Shown here in pieces: positions 36,876-44,738 of a stretch of DNA of 64,000 bases; position 1 is the stretch's first letter, and each line of letters starts with the position of its first letter. Made by a program: the position numbers and the translations under genes. The notes beneath the pieces are model-generated. The model saw only the letters and a list, made by a program, of their open reading frames with translations, made no database searches and was not told where the DNA came from. Origin of the DNA: Bog-950 sp046329535 (GTDB lineage: Bacteria; Bacteroidota; Bacteroidia; Chitinophagales; LD1); the NCBI GenBank assembly GCA_046329535.1, contig JAXLUN010000011.1, forward strand, positions 33,459 to 97,458, read 5' to 3'.

Positions 36876-37824
36876 TCATCGCCTTCCGGCATTTCAATTC
36901 GGCCTTATTCTGTTTGGGGTGTTCTTGCTGGCTGCGTGCCGCGAAAAAGGAAAACCACTTGACGATACCTCATCAACCGCACCGGTGAAGGGTTCGGTAG
37001 CTTATGCCGATTCTTCTTCTTCATCGGTCAGAGTTTTTGACCAGCAGGGGAGGGTCTGTATTCAGCAAAGCAACACGGCTTATGAAATGACCGACTTATA
37101 TGAGGGCAGCACCAAAATTCCTTTGTTGCTGAAAATTAAAAAGACAGAACTCTGCTTTGCCGATTCGGTTAATAAGGATAAGGTTTATGAAATTACAGCC
37201 CACAGTGTAATGGATACCAAGGCCGTTGACTGGACCACTCAGTTTGTGGCTACTGAATTACTGATTAAAGACAACAGCCTGCTGGCCATTCATGAGGGAA
37301 CTGATGGTGAAGAAGACCTGCTGACCCGCTTTAGCCTGCTCGATGGCAAGGAGGTGTTTGGCTGCTCGTATGGCGAGCTGAAGGTGGCGGTGCCGAATGT
37401 GAAGCAGAAGCGATTTATCGGATTCACCTCACAGAAAGCAACCACGCATCCGGTGCAGGGATTGAAGGAAGAGAATCTCTTCGGTTTGGTGCGCATGGGC
37501 TCCGGCAATGCGGCTATCAATACCTTAAAAGTTAAGTTGAAGCGTTCTGCCGTGGCTGATAAAATTCCGGCCTATACGCCCGATATGGTGCTGGTGCCGG
37601 CCAATGCTAACACTACGGCTATCGAAGATGGAAAATCACTTATTTTAATGAAGGCCGATGAGCACTTTACCTCCAAAGACGTAACCGACTTTGCCGTGAA
37701 GTTCACCTTCTTTTATGGCGATGATAATGAGGCTACCGATATTATCATCCCCATTGTGAACGACCGGCTTGACCTTTCTAAAGCTAAGTTCGATAAGGAC
37801 ATCTTCGAAATTACGGCACCATAG
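36862..37824 (+). CDS. Lipoprotein of unknown function
   Basis: A 320-residue exported protein with lipobox LLAAC (signal peptide ends RLPAFQFGLILFGVFLLAAC). The mature part is beta-rich with charged segments and has no recognised domain. A Bacteroidota-type lipoprotein anchored in the outer or inner membrane is most likely. The 14-bp overlap with folD suggests cotranscription, although no functional link is evident. Confidence 0.7.
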   Translation: MKFSNHRLPAFQFGLILFGVFLLAACREKGKPLDDTSSTAPVKGSVAYADSSSSSVRVFDQQGRVCIQQSNTAYEMTDLYEGSTKIPLLLKIKKTELCFADSVNKDKVYEITAHSVMDTKAVDWTTQFVATELLIKDNSLLAIHEGTDGEEDLLTRFSLLDGKEVFGCSYGELKVAVPNVKQKRFIGFTSQKATTHPVQGLKEENLFGLVRMGSGNAAINTLKVKLKRSAVADKIPAYTPDMVLVPANANTTAIEDGKSLILMKADEHFTSKDVTDFAVKFTFFYGDDNEATDIIIPIVNDRLDLSKAKFDKDIFEITAP

Positions 37825-37942
37825 AGTCAATTGGTTTGTCCAAAAATGTTTAGGATGTAAATTACTGCTAATCAAACAAAAGAGGTGTCTTGCCTAAACT
37901 TCAAATTATATCTCCTTTGAACCCGTGAAGTGCATTTTAGCT

Positions 37943-38320
37943 TAAAATTATTCGTACTTTCAGACCTCCAAGCACCAATAATTTTAAAATTATCCATGCT
38001 CTGAACCTTCAGAGCACCCCCAAGTTTAAAATTATCTATGCTCTGAACCTTCAGAACACCCCCAAGTTTAAAATTATCCATGCTCTGAACCTTCAGAGCA
38101 CCCCCAAGTTTAAAATTATCCATGCTCTGAAACTTCAGAGCACCCCCAAGATAAATTATCCATGTCTGAACCTTCGACCCCCCAAGTTTAATATCTATAC
38201 TTAGGCACCACCAAGTTAAAATTATCCATGCTCTGAAACATCAGAACACCTCTAAGTTTAAAATTATCCCTGCTCTGAAACATCAGAGCACCCCCAAGTT
38301 TAAAATTATCCCTGCTCTGA
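37943..38320. repeat. 42-bp palindromic tandem repeat array, about nine copies
   Basis: The unit is close to CCAAGTTTAAAATTATCCAT plus GCTCTGAACCTTCAGAGC plus ACCC, 42 bp in all. Copies start near 37985, 38027, 38069, 38111, 38152 (shortened), 38189 (degenerate), 38217, 38259 and 38301, judged by the TAAAATTAT core. Each good copy holds an 8-bp inverted repeat GCTCTGAA/TTCAGAGC. Since 42 is divisible by three, an 83-residue minus-strand ORF with repeat MDNFKLGGALKVQS runs through it, most likely by accident. The array sits between the lipoprotein gene and the terminator of the collagen-like gene. Confidence 0.85.
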
Positions 38321-38334
38321 TTGAGCTGAAAATG

Positions 38335-38362
38335 AAAAATCCCGCCATTTTGAGGCGGGATT
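38335..38362 (-). terminator. Rho-independent terminator of the collagen-like gene
   Basis: A perfect 9-bp stem AATCCCGCC (38338-38346) and GGCGGGATT (38354-38362), with T's following on the minus strand. It lies 28 bp past the collagen/C1q gene stop. Confidence 0.75.
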
Positions 38363-38390
38363 AACATAAATGTGGTATAAAAAGGCCTTT

Positions 38391-39017
38391 TTAGTTCAAA
38401 CGAATAATTTTTAACACATGCTGACCGGTGCCAACTGATGGATTCATGGTGTTTACCAAATTGCCGATGGCAATGGTTAGCTTTTGACCGCTGGTCATAG
38501 AAACTATATCGTTCATCACCAATGCACTGGCAATGGTTGTGGTGTTATACGGGGTCATGGCAATAGAGCTTTCATAATCGGTGGTTCCGTTAATCACAAC
38601 CCGGCCATTTAAACCATTATTTAAACCGTTTAATACGGTGTAATTGTTACTTACTATAACCTGATACAAACCCGTAGCCGGTGCAGTAAACTCACCCGTG
38701 GTGGTATTGTAAGCCCCGCCCACATTCACCGATGCCGTGTTGTATACCAGCGTATTGAAAGCTACGGTAGCCGTATAGGTGGTGGTTCGGGCAGCCGAAA
38801 CCAGTAAACTGGCGGTTACTCCGGTAGCTCCGGTGGCACCGGTTGGGCCTGCCGCTCCGGTGCTACCCGCTGCACCAACATCTCCGGCTATACCAATGTT
38901 CCATGAAGCCAGTGTTCCGCTGCCGGCTACTCTGTCTACATTGACTACTAAAGAAGTTCCGCTGTAGCTGGTCACGGTTCCTTCCATATAATTAGTTCCT
39001 GAATTAGCTACCCGCAC
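38391..39017 (-). CDS. C-terminal open frame of the collagen/C1q-like protein
   Basis: An unbroken 208-residue stretch beginning with the end of the fourth module (NYMEGTVTSYSGTSLVVNVD), a short collagen-like tract (GAAGSTGAAGPTGATGATG) and a ~135-residue C1q/TNF-like jelly roll (FNTLVYNTASVNVGGAYNTT; TAPATGLYQVIVSNNYTVLN; LTIAIGNLVN). In animals this domain trimerises collagen-like stalks. Here it is likely the globular head of the surface protein. The ATG at 39017 is probably only an internal Met; the true start is upstream across frame breaks. Confidence 0.65.
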   Translation of the reverse strand: MRVANSGTNYMEGTVTSYSGTSLVVNVDRVAGSGTLASWNIGIAGDVGAAGSTGAAGPTGATGATGVTASLLVSAARTTTYTATVAFNTLVYNTASVNVGGAYNTTTGEFTAPATGLYQVIVSNNYTVLNGLNNGLNGRVVINGTTDYESSIAMTPYNTTTIASALVMNDIVSMTSGQKLTIAIGNLVNTMNPSVGTGQHVLKIIRLN

Positions 39018-40080
39018 CCGTAAACCTGTTACATAAGCCAGTCCGGCTTGCGTGGTAAATGTTTTACTGCCCGTTCAATCAATACACTGGAGGTAGAAGT
39101 GGCGGCATAGCCCGAACCGGTTGCTCCGGTAACTCCCGCTGTCGAGTGGCGCCTCCGGTACTGCGGCTCCGGTAGCTCCTGTCAAACCGGCATCACCGGC
39201 CAAGCCAATGTTCCAGGAGGTGAAGGTTCCGCTTCCGATTACGCTGTCTACATTAATCACTAAGGAAGTTCCGCTATAGCTGGTTACGACTCCATGTAGT
39301 TAGGTTCTGAATTTAGCAACGCGCACTCTTAAGCCGGATAAATAAGCCAGACCAGCCTGCGTAGTGAATGTTTTACTGCCCGTGGCAATAGTGGTATTGG
39401 TTGAAGAGGTAGCGGCATAGGTTCCTGTTGCTCGGTAGCACCGCAGCACCTGTTGCTCCAACGGCTCCTGCACTACCGGTAGCACCAGCCGCTCCGGTGC
39501 CCCGGTAGCACCAGTAGCGCCTTGTGTTGCACCGTTCAGATTAATACTCCAAGGGTTTAAGTTATGCCAGAACCTGCCGAAGGAGACGCAATAGTCTGTC
39601 CTGAGTATAAGCACTCACCGTGCCTATCATATATTGTGTAACTAAAACTGCAATAACCGATTGTCCCACGGTATAGTAAACCGGTGCCCACTGTAAATGT
39701 TTTATTGCCCGATGAAGAAATGGTATTAGAGGTATTGGAAGTAGTAGCATATTTATCACCGCTGCACCGGTAGCACCGGTGCTCCGTCTCCATTGGAACC
39801 GTTGGCTCCCGTGGCTCCGGTTGTATAAGATTAACAGCCCATGTAGTGAAAGTGCCGGTACCTGGTCGTAGCTACATTCACCGTCATAGCTCCTGTGCGG
39901 AATTATAAGCAGTAACTGAACCTGTCATGGTTCTTAATGTTCCAGAAGTTACATTGCCGATGACTACTGTCTGTCCTACGTGTAAGATAAACCCGTTCCA
40001 ACAGTTAATGTTTTGGAACCGGTGCCAATATTATGCTGGATGAGGAAGTAGTGGCATAAAGTTCACTTTGTCCGTCCTGT
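38890..40080 (-). repeat. Four tandem ~310-bp protein modules
   Basis: The segment contains four diverged copies of a 300-330-bp module (YATTSS near 40055, 39745, 39415 and 39100 on the minus strand), each ending in a WNI- or WSI-type segment and a GXY tract. From memory, the module (SKTFTTQAGLAY...VRV...NYMEGTVTSYSG) is also frequent in phage tail-fibre and related repeat proteins. This is where the frame breaks cluster. Confidence 0.7.
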
Positions 40081-40188
40081 CCGGTTGCTCCGGTAGCCCC
40101 TGTGACACCGGCAGCACCAGTAGCGCCATTAGTGCCATTAGCACCGGTGAGCTCCCTGTGCTTGCACCAGTGGCACCGGCCCCGGTAT

Positions 40189-40602
40189 TTACTCTTTCCC
40201 AATGTGATTGGTATCCCAGTAATAAAAGCCGGGAGTAACAGCCGTTGGGCCGGCCCCGTTAGTGGCCGTATTAAATATCAGCAAGCCATTGGTTGGGTTG
40301 GCAATGGGTGATGAAACCAGTGTAGAGCTCAGCACAATACGTGGAGGCAGAAAACCCTTGTCGGTTGAATTAACCTGCAAGGCAGCACCCGGTAAAACAG
40401 TATCGGTACCAATACCTACCTGTCCTTCGATAATTGCTCCGTTACTAGGAGCAGCGGTGCCGCTAAAAGTACTGCCAATGCTCAGGTTACCGGTTACATC
40501 CAGTTTAGAAGCCGGATTGTTGGTTCCTATACCTACATTCTGCGCCATGGAAGTGATGGTTAAAAGAAGAAATGCAGATAGCGAAAGACAAAGTTTTTTC
40601 AT
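40189..40602 (-). CDS. N-terminal open frame of the collagen/C1q-like protein
   Basis: A 137-residue open stretch starting at ATG 40602. Signal peptide MKKLCLSLSAFLLLTITSMA is followed by QNVGIGTNNPASKLDVTGNL, a segment typical of the N-terminus of long Bacteroidota surface fibres. The next part (FLPPRIVLSSTLVSSPIANP, FNTATNGAGPTAVTPGFYYW) precedes the collagen-like tract. The frame breaks just after WDTN near 40195, and the tract resumes in another frame. Confidence 0.6.
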   Translation of the reverse strand: MKKLCLSLSAFLLLTITSMAQNVGIGTNNPASKLDVTGNLSIGSTFSGTAAPSNGAIIEGQVGIGTDTVLPGAALQVNSTDKGFLPPRIVLSSTLVSSPIANPTNGLLIFNTATNGAGPTAVTPGFYYWDTNHIGKE

Positions 40603-40646
40603 ACGTTTTTTTATTTGCTGAGTAAGTGTCAAAAATATAGGGTGCG

Positions 40647-42464
40647 TTAATTGGTAACAACAAGTCGCTTAGATAAATGTCTACCGCTGGCCTGTATAAT
40701 AGCCGTGTAACTGGCATTGGGTAAAGAGCGCAGGTCGAGCGTAATGGTATTATCACCTGCATCTAAAATTTTGTTTTGGCTGATGACCACACGTCCCAAC
40801 ACATCAACTACCTCCAAACTTAAAGGAGTAGAAATGGCTGTGGTGATAATCAGTTTGGCCGCATCCTTAGCCGGGTTAGGCATCAGTTCGCTGACCAAAA
40901 GTGTTTCTTCATTATGAATAATAGCAAACACCACCGGGCTAAGCTCTGACTGACCATCATTATCTATCTGTTTTAGCTGATAGTAATAAACGATATTGGG
41001 TAATACAGTATGATCATCGAACGAATAGGTTTGAGTAACGGTAGAGTTGTTATGTCCATTCACCCAGCCAACACGGGTCCAATGAATTCCATCTTCGCTG
41101 CGTAATACATCAAAACCACTGTTGTTTATCTCCAGCGAGGTAGACCAGGAAACCTGAATAAAATTGTTGTTCACCGCTTCGGCTTTTACATAGAGCAACT
41201 CTACCGGCAATGAACCGCCTGTTTTAGCTTTAGCTACACCAAAATGCGAGAACCCATTGTAACGACCACCGGGAACCCCTGCACCGGCATAGCAGCCACC
41301 ATTCAAGGAATAGATCAACAAATCATTTGGGTGAGTAACCGAAGATTCAATTTCGGGCGACCAGTCAACCACCGAAGCATCTCCGTTATAAGCTGTTCCG
41401 GAGTGTTTGATAGCCCTGCTTAAATCAGTAGCTACGCCTAAGTCTGTGTAATTAGTTGGAAAAACTTCGATAGAGTAATTGTATGCCGTATTAATACCAG
41501 TACCCTGAAAACTCCAGTAGCCATGATTCTGAACGGCATTTTCCAAAATTACCCATTGCCCGGCACCTCCATTGCATGGGTTACTGGGAAACCAATAATT
41601 GAAACCGGTGTTATCCGGTGGCGATGGGGGAGTAGGGGTGCTTGGGTAGTGACTTTCATAACTATTCAAATTACCAAAACTACCGGTTACATCATTAAAT
41701 TTTCCTTTTACGCTTCCACCACTTTGCACCGAAACAAAATTAATACGTACCGGATTGTATTGATGCATATAGGTTCCTATCGGATATTCGTAAGAAGTAG
41801 CCGTAACAGCTCGTTGCAAACCACCATTATTGCTCTTGCTTCCGTTGCTCATCACAAAACCGGTGGTAGTTGAGTTATTCATCCCCAATGCATCATATCC
41901 TTTGATGGCATCCAGATTACTGTTGGTAATGTCGAGCAGATAATTGTCTGTATTTACAATTCCTCTTTGGTTATTGGTGGAAACGGTTAATGAAGTAGAA
42001 TAAGTAGTGGTGTTTACCCCGCTACCGAATATAAGCGAACCATCTACTTTAGCATCGGATTGCATAGCCACCAGAGCTGAAGGAGAATTTAAATCAACCA
42101 CCAGGTTATAAAAGCTTGCAGCTCCTGAACTAAGGTCGCCTTTAATATATTGAGTATTTCCTGTTTGAGGCCCTACAAAGCGAACAGCCCGGTCCGTATT
42201 ACCAGCCGAGTTAGTAGAAAAAGAAGCCCCCGATTGATTCTCAAAATCACCCTTTACTTCAATCACCCCATCGTTTTTAATATCACCCGATGAAGCTCCA
42301 TGGTTGACCAGCTCGCCCTGAATATGGACTAAAGCACCCTGTTGAATGGTTATAGATGCGCCCTTGTTGTAAAATTCGTTCTGTGCTATTGCCATAAATG
42401 GCAGGTTAAGAAGCATCAGACGAATAAATAGTTCCTTCAACCTATTTAAATCGTTACGGTTCAC
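40647..42464 (-). CDS. Large secreted protein with T9SS type A sorting domain
   Basis: About 605 residues from GTG 42464, the most likely start because it opens a signal peptide-like stretch (RLKELFIRLMLLNLPFMAIAQ). The longer ORF at 42578 adds an implausible extension. The N-terminal ~290 residues are beta-rich with GASITIQQGALVHIQGELVN, of the beta-helix type seen in adhesins. A segment with fibronectin III-like character follows (FIQVSWSTSLEINNSGFDVL, YSFDDHTVLPNIVYYYQLKQ). The last ~75 residues are a T9SS domain (LMPNPAKDAAKLIITTAIST to YTAIIQASGRHLSKRLVVTN). It lies 44 bp upstream of the collagen-like gene and may share a transcript. Confidence 0.8.
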   Translation of the reverse strand: MNRNDLNRLKELFIRLMLLNLPFMAIAQNEFYNKGASITIQQGALVHIQGELVNHGASSGDIKNDGVIEVKGDFENQSGASFSTNSAGNTDRAVRFVGPQTGNTQYIKGDLSSGAASFYNLVVDLNSPSALVAMQSDAKVDGSLIFGSGVNTTTYSTSLTVSTNNQRGIVNTDNYLLDITNSNLDAIKGYDALGMNNSTTTGFVMSNGSKSNNGGLQRAVTATSYEYPIGTYMHQYNPVRINFVSVQSGGSVKGKFNDVTGSFGNLNSYESHYPSTPTPPSPPDNTGFNYWFPSNPCNGGAGQWVILENAVQNHGYWSFQGTGINTAYNYSIEVFPTNYTDLGVATDLSRAIKHSGTAYNGDASVVDWSPEIESSVTHPNDLLIYSLNGGCYAGAGVPGGRYNGFSHFGVAKAKTGGSLPVELLYVKAEAVNNNFIQVSWSTSLEINNSGFDVLRSEDGIHWTRVGWVNGHNNSTVTQTYSFDDHTVLPNIVYYYQLKQIDNDGQSELSPVVFAIIHNEETLLVSELMPNPAKDAAKLIITTAISTPLSLEVVDVLGRVVISQNKILDAGDNTITLDLRSLPNASYTAIIQASGRHLSKRLVVTN

Positions 42465-42632
42465 TGAGTTACGTTTGTGTACGAAAATTACACGAGGGAT
42501 ACGGTCAGGTTTTTGAAAGGTTACAAGTTTGAGTGTGTTTTGTTGATAAAAATAAATTGTAACAGGCTGATTAAGCACGAAATAGACAAGCGTATACTTG
42601 ACAAACCGAAGTTATAAGTTGGACTTAGAAAT

Positions 42633-42670
42633 AAAAAAGGGTTTCAGGAAAAAACCTGAAACCCTTTTTC
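42633..42670 (-). terminator. Strong bidirectional terminator after tRNA-Cys
   Basis: A perfect 15-bp stem AAAAAGGGTTTCAGG (42634-42648) and its complement (42655-42669), with T's on both strands. It follows tRNA-Cys on the minus strand. Confidence 0.8.
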
Positions 42671-42690
42671 ATCTACTTGATAATTATGTG

Positions 42691-42761
42691 AGGTCGGGAG
42701 CGGATTTGAACCGCTGTAGGAGCTTTTGCAGAGCTCAGCCTAACCCCTCGGCCACCCGACC
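42691..42761 (-). tRNA. tRNA-Cys (anticodon GCA)
   Basis: A 71-nt tRNA. The acceptor stem GGTCGGG (from 42761) pairs with CCCGACC (to 42692), and the discriminator is U, as expected for tRNA-Cys. The anticodon stem GAGCT/AGCTC encloses loop CTGCAAA, giving anticodon GCA. The T-arm has GGTTCAAATCC. CCA is not encoded. Confidence 0.96.
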
Positions 42762-42780
42762 ATTTTTATTAAACGGAGTG

Positions 42781-42810
42781 CAAATCTATTCAAGTTTCTA
42801 AAACCGCAAA
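42781..42810 (-). promoter_or_regulatory. Promoter for tRNA-Cys
   Basis: On the minus strand TTTG (42810-42807) is followed after 18 bp by TAGATTTG (42788-42781), which matches TAnnTTTG, with CACTCC next. The tRNA starts 20 bp further on. Confidence 0.65.
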
Positions 42811-42835
42811 ATCAAAATAAGGCATAGATTAAACG

Positions 42836-43186
42836 TTAGGCTTCTAACTCTACATAAACCCTATCAACACTACCTTTTAATGGCGGGTTGTATTTGCTTA
42901 CCCGAACCTTTAAGGAAGTAAGATGAGGATATTGAAGCTTTATTTTATTCAGTATACGCTGACAAACATGCTCAATCAACCGAGCGTGAACTTCCATTTC
43001 TGCCTTGGTGAGCCTGTAAACTTCTTCATAGTTGATGGTTTTCTTCAGGTCATCGGTTGCAGCGGCTTCTTCAATATTCAGATTCATGTAGATGTCTACA
43101 GTGTATTTACCCCCCAAAACCTGCTCTTCTTTATAGTAACCGTGATGCGAATAAAATTGTAAACCTTCAACGGCAATTAATCCCAT
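42836..43186 (-). CDS. folB: Dihydroneopterin aldolase
   Basis: A 116-residue cytoplasmic folate-biosynthesis enzyme. Signatures are LIAVEGLQFYSHHGYYKEEQVLGG at the N-terminus, the central TINYEEVYRLTKAEM, and LIEHVCQRILNKI carrying the catalytic Glu/Lys surroundings. The C-terminus VRVSKYNPPLKG is typical. It stands alone between the tRNA-Cys region and the acyl-CoA dehydrogenase gene, which is divergent. Confidence 0.92.
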   Translation of the reverse strand: MGLIAVEGLQFYSHHGYYKEEQVLGGKYTVDIYMNLNIEEAAATDDLKKTINYEEVYRLTKAEMEVHARLIEHVCQRILNKIKLQYPHLTSLKVRVSKYNPPLKGSVDRVYVELEA

Positions 43187-43325
43187 GCGTATTGTTTTAT
43201 AGTACGAATAAAAACTATCAAGCAGATATTACACAGAGCCGGGCATATTAATTTCAAAACCGAAAACTCGCTACACTTCTTTTTGTTTTTATTTTCGCCC
43301 TGCTAAAAAATAAAACAGACTGAAT

Positions 43326-44504
43326 ATGCGTAGTGATTTATACAATGGACATGACTATTATCTTGTAGACGACCTGCTGACAGCGGAACACAAACTGATT
43401 CGAGAAACCGTTCGTAATTATGTGAAGAAAAGCCTGAGCCCCATCATTGAAGAGTATGCTCAAAAGGCAGAATTTCCGAGACATATAGTTAAAGAACTGG
43501 GTCAGATTGGCGCTTTTGGACCCAGCATACCGGCCGAATATGGTGGTGGGGGTCTGGATGAAATATCTTATGGTATTATTATGCAAGAACTGGAGCGCTG
43601 CGATTCGGGCATCCGCTCTACGGCATCGGTGCAGGGCTCGTTAGTTATGTATCCTATCTACAAGTATGGTAGCGAAGAGCAACGCAAAAAATACCTACCT
43701 AAGCTGGCTACCGGAGAGTTGTTTGGTTGCTTTGGGCTAACCGAACCTAACCATGGCTCCAATCCTGGGGGTATGGAAACTAATTTTAAAGATATAGGAG
43801 ACCACTATCTGCTGAATGGTGCCAAAATGTGGATTAGTAATTCTCCATTTGCTGATATAGCCGTAGTTTGGGCAAAAAATGAAGCCGGCAAGATTAAAGG
43901 ATTGATTGTTGAAAGAGGTATGGAAGGATTTTCAACCCCTACTACCCATGGTAAATGGAGTCTGCGTGCGTCAGCTACCGGTGAACTGGTTTTTGATAAT
44001 GTGAAAGTTCCCAAGGAAAACCTGTTGCCAAATGCAGAAGGACTGAAAGGCCCTTTGGGATGCCTCTCTTCGGCTCGTTACGGAATTGCCTGGGGCGCTT
44101 TGGGTGCTGCATTAGATTGTTACGATACGGCTCTTCGTTATTCCAAAGAGCGGATTCAGTTTGGCAAGCCCATAGGACAGTTCCAGTTACAGCAAAAAAA
44201 GCTGGCCGAAATGATTACCGAAATCACCAAGGGTCAATTGTTGGTTTGGCGATTGGGTGTTTTGAAAAATGAAAACAAAGCCACCGCTGCACAGATATCA
44301 ATGGCTAAGCGTAACAGTTGCGAAATTGCCCTGGATATAGCCCGCAATGCCCGCCAAATGCTGGGAGGTATGGGTATCACCGGTGAGTATCCGGTTATGC
44401 GTCATTTAATGAATCTGGAAACCGTGGTCACCTACGAAGGAACTCACGATATACATCTGCTTATTACCGGACATGATGTAACAGGTCTGGACGCATTCAA
44501 ATAG
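43326..44504 (+). CDS. Acyl-CoA dehydrogenase, probable glutaryl-CoA dehydrogenase
   Basis: A 392-residue FAD-dependent acyl-CoA dehydrogenase. Motifs are FGLTEPNHGSNPGGMET, WISNSPFADIAVVWAK, GKWSLRASATGELVFDNVKV and RQMLGGMGITGEYPVMRH. The catalytic Glu sits in VTYEGTHDIH near residue 376. The overall signature fits glutaryl-CoA dehydrogenase, which converts glutaryl-CoA to crotonyl-CoA in lysine breakdown, better than short-chain dehydrogenases. No electron-transfer flavoprotein genes are adjacent. Confidence 0.9.
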   Translation: MRSDLYNGHDYYLVDDLLTAEHKLIRETVRNYVKKSLSPIIEEYAQKAEFPRHIVKELGQIGAFGPSIPAEYGGGGLDEISYGIIMQELERCDSGIRSTASVQGSLVMYPIYKYGSEEQRKKYLPKLATGELFGCFGLTEPNHGSNPGGMETNFKDIGDHYLLNGAKMWISNSPFADIAVVWAKNEAGKIKGLIVERGMEGFSTPTTHGKWSLRASATGELVFDNVKVPKENLLPNAEGLKGPLGCLSSARYGIAWGALGAALDCYDTALRYSKERIQFGKPIGQFQLQQKKLAEMITEITKGQLLVWRLGVLKNENKATAAQISMAKRNSCEIALDIARNARQMLGGMGITGEYPVMRHLMNLETVVTYEGTHDIHLLITGHDVTGLDAFK

Positions 44505-44583
44505 TTACATCCTTTTTTTCGAAACCCTTCACTTGCTAGGGAAACTCCCTGTCACTTCTTTTTGTATCTTTAGAATGCAAAAA

Positions 44584-44592
44584 TGTGGATAA
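44584..44592. promoter_or_regulatory. Possible single DnaA box upstream of dnaB
   Basis: TGTGGATAA, a perfect 9-bp match to the reverse complement of the classical DnaA box TTATCCACA, lies 147 bp upstream of the dnaB start in a 234-bp gap. One perfect match in 64 kb is about what chance would give, so its meaning is weak. Confidence 0.25.
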
Positions 44593-44738
44593 GGTGCGGG
44601 GAACTGTTGGTGGAACGTGAAGAAATTATTACGTCCAAAAACTGTGGTTTACGTTTTCAAAAATGAACTTTTGCATCCCTCAAAAAAATTAACCTTCTGC
44701 CGGCTAAAAGCAGAAGACAATAGATAAAACTTGTTGAT

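Larger units (their letters stand above)
38391..40602 (-). pseudogene. Collagen-like surface protein with four ~100-residue modules and C1q-like C-terminus, frame broken repeatedly
   Basis: One long minus-strand gene is apparent but its frame is interrupted. The parts appear in order: signal peptide and N-terminal domain (40602-40189), collagen-like GXY tract with the first module (40202-40005), then further modules at about 39793-39557, 39614-39300 and 39260-39075, and the C1q-like C-terminal domain (39017-38391). Each module pairs Gly-rich triplets with a ~75-residue beta segment such as SKTFTTQAGLAYLSGLRVRV and GTSLVVNVDRVAGSG. Frame changes occur near 40195, 40020, 39830, 39700, 39600, 39300 (compensated), 39150 and 39075. 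They are one- or few-base indels inside repeats, which points to consensus errors at least as much as to real decay. The protein, if intact, would be a secreted fibre of about 735 residues. Confidence 0.7.

Noticed and set aside
37872..38123. An 83-residue protein made of MDNFKLGGALKVQS repeats
   Set aside because: The frame stays open only because the unit length is divisible by three; there is no upstream start context, and degenerate units are frame-shifted.
37943..38320. CRISPR array
   Set aside because: Units are contiguous 42-bp tandem copies with no variable spacers, and no cas genes are near.
38391..40602. Prophage remnant
   Set aside because: The modules resemble phage fibres, but the gene starts with a signal peptide and no other phage gene is in the window.
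44584..44592. Replication origin near dnaB
   Set aside because: Only one DnaA box is visible, with no box cluster, AT-rich unwinding region or dnaA/dnaN neighbour.
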